Assembly (NCBI GenBank): GCA_934101445.1
Contig: CAKORQ010000039.1
Span: 1 to 7,867, forward strand
Reading direction: 5' to 3'
Source: an uncultured Bacilli bacterium
GTDB taxonomy: Bacteria > Bacillota_I > Bacilli_A > RF39 > UBA660
DNA length: 7,867 nt
Shown here: positions 5,484 through 7,867 of the stretch, piece after piece
Layout: each line of letters begins with the position of its first letter
How positions within the stretch are numbered: position 1 is the first letter of the stretch
The notes under the pieces: generated by a model
Told to the model about the DNA's origin: nothing
Seen by the model: only the letters and a program-made list of their open reading frames with translations
Database searches by the model: none
Program-made: the position numbers and the translations under genes

Positions 5484-6695
5484 ATGAGTATGTTAAAGAA
5501 AAGTTCTTTTTTATTGTGTTTAATAATTATAATGATAGGTAGTGTTTGGTTTATAAGTTTAAAAAATGATAATTCTAGTTTGGTGGGCGCCTACATAGAT
5601 GGCGAATATGCAAGTAATATACCTAGTAAAGATGCTGGTTATGTTGTTGAAAAAATAGTCTGTGATAACGAGGCAGTTGGTGAGTGGAATTATGATGAAT
5701 GGGGATTATTAGTTAAAAATATGCCTAAGAAATCAAAATGTAATGTTTATTTTAGAAAAGGTATAAAGTTAGCAGATACTATAACCTTAGTTGATACAAG
5801 TGGTAAGTGTCCAACTGTTAATAGTGATGGCTCGGTTAATGTAACTAGTGCCGAATCAGAAAATTCTCTTTTATGTAGTGCTCCTGATAATTATGGAAAT
5901 TCTTATTATTTTAGAGGCAATGTTCAGAATAATTATGTTTATTTTGCTAACTTTTATTGGCGAATAATTCGTATTAATGGCGATGGTTCCGTAAGAATGA
6001 TATATGATGGGACAGCGGCTCATGAAAATGGGGAAGCAAGTGAAGATAGAATAATTGGGAAAAGCATATATAATTCTAATGGTGATGACAATGCTTACGT
6101 TGGATATATGTATGGAACGCCGGAGTCCTCAACTTATGAAAAAACACACGCCAATATAAATAATTCGACAATAAAAAATTATGTTGATAACTGGTACGAA
6201 AGTAACATAAATAAAAATCATTATGAAAAATATCTAAGTGATAATATATATTGTAACAGAAGAGAAGTAAGGAGTGGTGCTGGTTACAGTAAAAATGTTA
6301 CATATTACAATGGGTATTACGCAACTAAATTAATTTGCACTCAAAGTGATTCATTTTCGGTTAATGATAATATACACGGAAACTCGTCATTGAAATATCC
6401 AATTGGATTAATAACAGCCGAGGAAGTCAAAATTTCATTAGAAAATTACGATGATTTATCCAAAAGTTATTTTTATGCAGGTGTTAGTTACTGGACTATG
6501 TCACCTGTTTATTATGGAGTTGATGATACAATTTACGCCAAAGTTACAGATATCACTTCTACTGGTAATCCATATGGCAGTGGTGGCGCTGGAGTAAATC
6601 TATATCAAGCGGGGATAAGACCTGTTATCAATTTAAAGGCTGGCTCATTAACAATAGGTGACGGTTCAATTACTAATCCATATAAGATTTCTTAA
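5484..6695 (+). CDS. Membrane-anchored extracellular protein with a DUF6273/FISUMP-like C-terminus
   Basis: The function is unknown. The N-terminus has two lysines followed by one hydrophobic segment (residues about 8-25), best read as an uncleaved signal anchor or signal peptide that puts the rest outside the cell. Residues about 36-90 form a module beginning AYIDGEY and ending CNVYF. A middle region contains YYFRGNVQNN and FYWRIIRINGDGSVRMIYDG (about 141-176). The C-terminal part has the pattern GLITAEEV (318-325), YWTMSP (346-351) and GIRPVINL (387-394), which resembles DUF6273/FISUMP-type domains related to the formylglycine-enzyme/C-type-lectin fold. Six cysteines outside the anchor (60, 86, 109, 131, 247, 275) could form three disulfides. 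There is no LPXTG motif or lipobox. An ATG at 5460 is in frame, but 5484 is chosen because AGAAGG lies 6 bases before it. The gene is divergent from the RHH regulator. Adhesion or ligand binding is a guess from the fold. Confidence 0.75.
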   Translation: MSMLKKSSFLLCLIIIMIGSVWFISLKNDNSSLVGAYIDGEYASNIPSKDAGYVVEKIVCDNEAVGEWNYDEWGLLVKNMPKKSKCNVYFRKGIKLADTITLVDTSGKCPTVNSDGSVNVTSAESENSLLCSAPDNYGNSYYFRGNVQNNYVYFANFYWRIIRINGDGSVRMIYDGTAAHENGEASEDRIIGKSIYNSNGDDNAYVGYMYGTPESSTYEKTHANINNSTIKNYVDNWYESNINKNHYEKYLSDNIYCNRREVRSGAGYSKNVTYYNGYYATKLICTQSDSFSVNDNIHGNSSLKYPIGLITAEEVKISLENYDDLSKSYFYAGVSYWTMSPVYYGVDDTIYAKVTDITSTGNPYGSGGAGVNLYQAGIRPVINLKAGSLTIGDGSITNPYKIS

Positions 6696-6706
6696 AGAAA
6701 TGATAG

Positions 6707-6735
6707 TTGATATAACAGTGCTTTCCATCTATAAT
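6707..6735 (+). promoter_or_regulatory. Strong consensus-like promoter leading into a broken gene
   Basis: TTGATA (6707-6712, 5 of 6) is separated by exactly 17 bases from TATAAT (6730-6735, 6 of 6). It is the best-matching promoter in the window. Transcription from about 6742 would run into the HIRAN-like remnant. AGGGG at 6745-6749 is about 27 bases from the next ATG, too far to serve it. Confidence 0.55.
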
Positions 6736-6776
6736 TAATTTATCAGGGGTAATAATAAAAAAGTAGATAAAAAATA

Positions 6777-6964
6777 ATGATGAACAAAGATAAAGTTTAT
6801 TTATACTGGAATAACAGAAGATGTAGTAAAGGCTATAAAGTGGCAGTATTATATAAAGAATATGGAAAGTTTTATTCAAAATATATTGTAGAGATAAGTA
6901 TGACCTTTTAAAAGCCAGTGGGGCTAAATTACCAACTGATGATTATAAATTTAGAAAAAATTAA
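6777..6964 (+). pseudogene. Remnant of a small HIRAN-type protein, internally deleted and frameshifted
   Basis: Two short in-frame pieces match the two ends of one small-protein family as I recall it (HIRAN-like/HipA-N-like proteins of about 110-120 residues in Firmicutes). From ATG 6777 (or the adjacent ATG 6780) the frame reads KVYLYWNNRRCSKGYKVAVL and continues with YKEYGKFYSKYIVE before leaving similarity and stopping at 6911. In a second frame, bases 6899-6964 read YDLLKASGAKLPTDDYKF, then RKN and TAA, which looks like the usual C-terminus of the same family. Roughly 50 central residues are missing, so a deletion near 6890-6900 that also changed frame is the simplest account. No convincing ribosome site precedes the ATG. 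A shadow frame on the minus strand was discounted. The 44-residue N-terminal peptide could still be made, but I would not expect it to fold. The family name is from memory and moderately sure; the two-piece structure is seen directly. Confidence 0.55.
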
Positions 6965-6968
6965 AGCA

Positions 6969-6999
6969 TTAACAAAAATTAGAGTTAGACTATTATAAT
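6969..6999 (+). promoter_or_regulatory. Possible promoter of the ASCH-domain gene
   Basis: TTAACA (6969-6974, 5 of 6) and a consensus TATAAT (6994-6999) are 19 bases apart, longer than the ideal 17. A start near 7006 would give a leader of about 36 bases, nearly all of it the hairpin at 7013-7040. Overlapping AT-only complementarity (6974-6981 with 6996-7003) looks too weak to be a terminator. Confidence 0.45.
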
Positions 7000-7012
7000 T
7001 TTTTATTTTATA

Positions 7013-7040
7013 CTAAATCTAGCAAAGGAGACTAGATTAG
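7013..7040 (+). promoter_or_regulatory. Leader hairpin holding the Shine-Dalgarno sequence in its loop
   Basis: CTAAATCTAG (7013-7022) pairs with CTAGATTAG (7032-7040) in nine base pairs with one bulged A (7017). The 9-base loop CAAAGGAGA contains the only ribosome site for the next gene (AAAGGAG, 7024-7030). The ATG at 7042 is two bases past the stem, so the descending arm lies between ribosome site and start codon (11 bases spacing). No T-tract follows, so it is not a terminator. Confidence 0.6.
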
Positions 7041-7041
7041 A

Positions 7042-7867
7042 ATGATATATGAAATGAAACTACAACCAGCATATTATGACTTTATGCTTAAAGGTACTAA
7101 AAGAATAGAAATAAGATTAAATGATGAAAAGAGAAAAGCCATTAAAGTAGGCGATAAAATTAAATTCTATAAAGAACCCGATTTAAAAGAATACTTTTTA
7201 ACTGAAGTAGTAGAAATTTTAAAATTTAATAACTTTGAAGAAATGATTGATAATTTAAAAATAGAAGAACTAGCCGCTAAAAGTCTTACTAAAGAAGAAT
7301 TACTTGGCACTTTAGAAAAATACTATAGCCAAGAAAAGCAAAAAAAGTATGGCGTTTTAGGGATAAGTATAAAGTTAATAAAGAAAGATAGAAATATATC
7401 TAAAATATCGCTTAATTATAACCTAATTGATAAAGATAAAATAAATAAAATACTCACGTTACTAAATATAGATAAGATGGTTTGCTATATTGATGATGAA
7501 TTTAATAAAAATTTTTATGAAATTTTAAATAATTTGGGGATAAGTTATATAGAAAAATTTAATGATACTTTTAATCAAATATTTTTAAAACTTGATAAAG
7601 AAACTTATTTAAAACTTTATGATTATATGCAAGAAAAGGATATTTTAATAAGCAGTACCATGATTAAAGATAATTGGCAATTTTATTTAAATATATTTAC
7701 GAAAGAAGTATGTCTAGGCATGTTAAGTTATGATACTAACTGTATTTTAGAAATAGATGATTATGAAAAAGTGATAAGTGTTCAATTTAGAAAAGAAGAA
7801 TATAATTCTAAAACAAGAAAATATGATTACGTAGAAGATACACAAATTGTGAATATGCTTTTTAAAC
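7042..7867 (+). CDS. ASCH-domain protein with an unrecognised C-terminal extension (3' end beyond window)
   Basis: The frame stays open from the ATG at 7042 to the window edge, giving 275 residues so far with no stop. Residues 3-113 are an ASCH domain. MKLQPAYYDFMLKGTKRIEI (5-24) leads into R25, and the family signature G-x-K-x-x-E-x-R is present as Gly18, Lys20, Glu23 and Arg25. IKVGDKIKFY (34-43) and YGVLGISI (103-110) follow. ASCH domains are predicted RNA-binding beta barrels related to PUA, and E. coli YqfB of this superfamily hydrolyses N4-acetylcytidine. Whether this member has activity is unknown. Stand-alone ASCH proteins end about here, but this one continues for at least 160 residues of charged, apparently soluble sequence (from about 117) that I do not recognise. 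It contains no obvious nuclease, kinase or membrane motif. The upstream hairpin with the ribosome site in its loop suggests translational control. Confidence 0.75.
   Translation, partial: MIYEMKLQPAYYDFMLKGTKRIEIRLNDEKRKAIKVGDKIKFYKEPDLKEYFLTEVVEILKFNNFEEMIDNLKIEELAAKSLTKEELLGTLEKYYSQEKQKKYGVLGISIKLIKKDRNISKISLNYNLIDKDKINKILTLLNIDKMVCYIDDEFNKNFYEILNNLGISYIEKFNDTFNQIFLKLDKETYLKLYDYMQEKDILISSTMIKDNWQFYLNIFTKEVCLGMLSYDTNCILEIDDYEKVISVQFRKEEYNSKTRKYDYVEDTQIVNMLFK

Noticed and set aside
5172..6695. Toxin-antitoxin locus with the RHH protein as antitoxin.
   Set aside because: No RelE, MazF, HicA or other small toxin frame adjoins the RHH gene on either side. The nearest neighbour is a large secreted protein read in the opposite direction.
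6300..6695. Diversity-generating retroelement target at the C-type-lectin-like C-terminus of the surface protein.
   Set aside because: No reverse transcriptase and no near-duplicate template repeat could be found in the window. The fold resemblance alone is not enough.
6673..6879. Leftward 68-codon hydrophobic frame.
   Set aside because: It is antisense to the end of the surface-protein gene and to the HIRAN-like remnant. There is no ribosome site, and its composition is typical of a shadow frame.
6974..7010. Terminator after the HIRAN remnant from AAAAATTA and TAATTTTT followed by T-rich sequence.
   Set aside because: The stem is eight A-T pairs only, with a 14-base loop, so it is unlikely to be stable. 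The same bases are better explained as a promoter for the ASCH gene.

Overview
The window is strongly AT-rich, and its compact genes start behind Shine-Dalgarno sites of the AGGAG/GGTG type. Every complete gene stops with TAA or TAG, and tryptophan is encoded by TGG, so the standard bacterial code fits and there is no sign of the Mycoplasma code. Protein style and codon use (AGA, TTA, AAT, AAA) point to a low-GC member of the Bacillota/Mycoplasmatota, probably an uncultured gut Bacilli lineage of the RF39 type. That placement is inference from pattern recognition only.

The left part (1-5040) is ordinary and reads rightwards. It holds engB (ribosome-assembly GTPase) with its own promoter and terminator, a two-gene ABC-2 exporter (ATPase and permease overlapping by 8 bases), and a two-gene surface-glycan unit (GT4 glycosyltransferase overlapping a Wzy/O-antigen-ligase-like membrane protein by 26 bases). 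Each unit has a recognisable sigma-A-type promoter, and intrinsic terminators separate them. The spacer 5040-5157 holds no gene that I can support.

The middle part (5158-6695) is a divergent pair. A 63-residue ribbon-helix-helix (RHH) protein is on the minus strand, and a 403-residue membrane-anchored extracellular protein is on the plus strand. The 120-base gap between them contains two near-perfect palindromes whose centres are 22 bp apart. One fills the spacer of the RHH promoter, and the other covers the -35 regions of both promoters. The natural model is that the RHH protein represses itself and possibly the surface protein.

The right part (6696-7867) looks accessory. A good promoter leads into a broken small gene whose N- and C-terminal pieces resemble a HIRAN-type small protein with the middle missing and the frame shifted. 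It is followed by an ASCH-domain protein fused to an unrecognised C-terminal region that runs off the window. The short leader of the ASCH gene is almost entirely one hairpin that holds the Shine-Dalgarno sequence in its loop. The most unusual material is the RHH operator region, the ASCH leader hairpin and the ASCH fusion. No CRISPR array, tRNA, rRNA, transposase or reverse transcriptase was seen.
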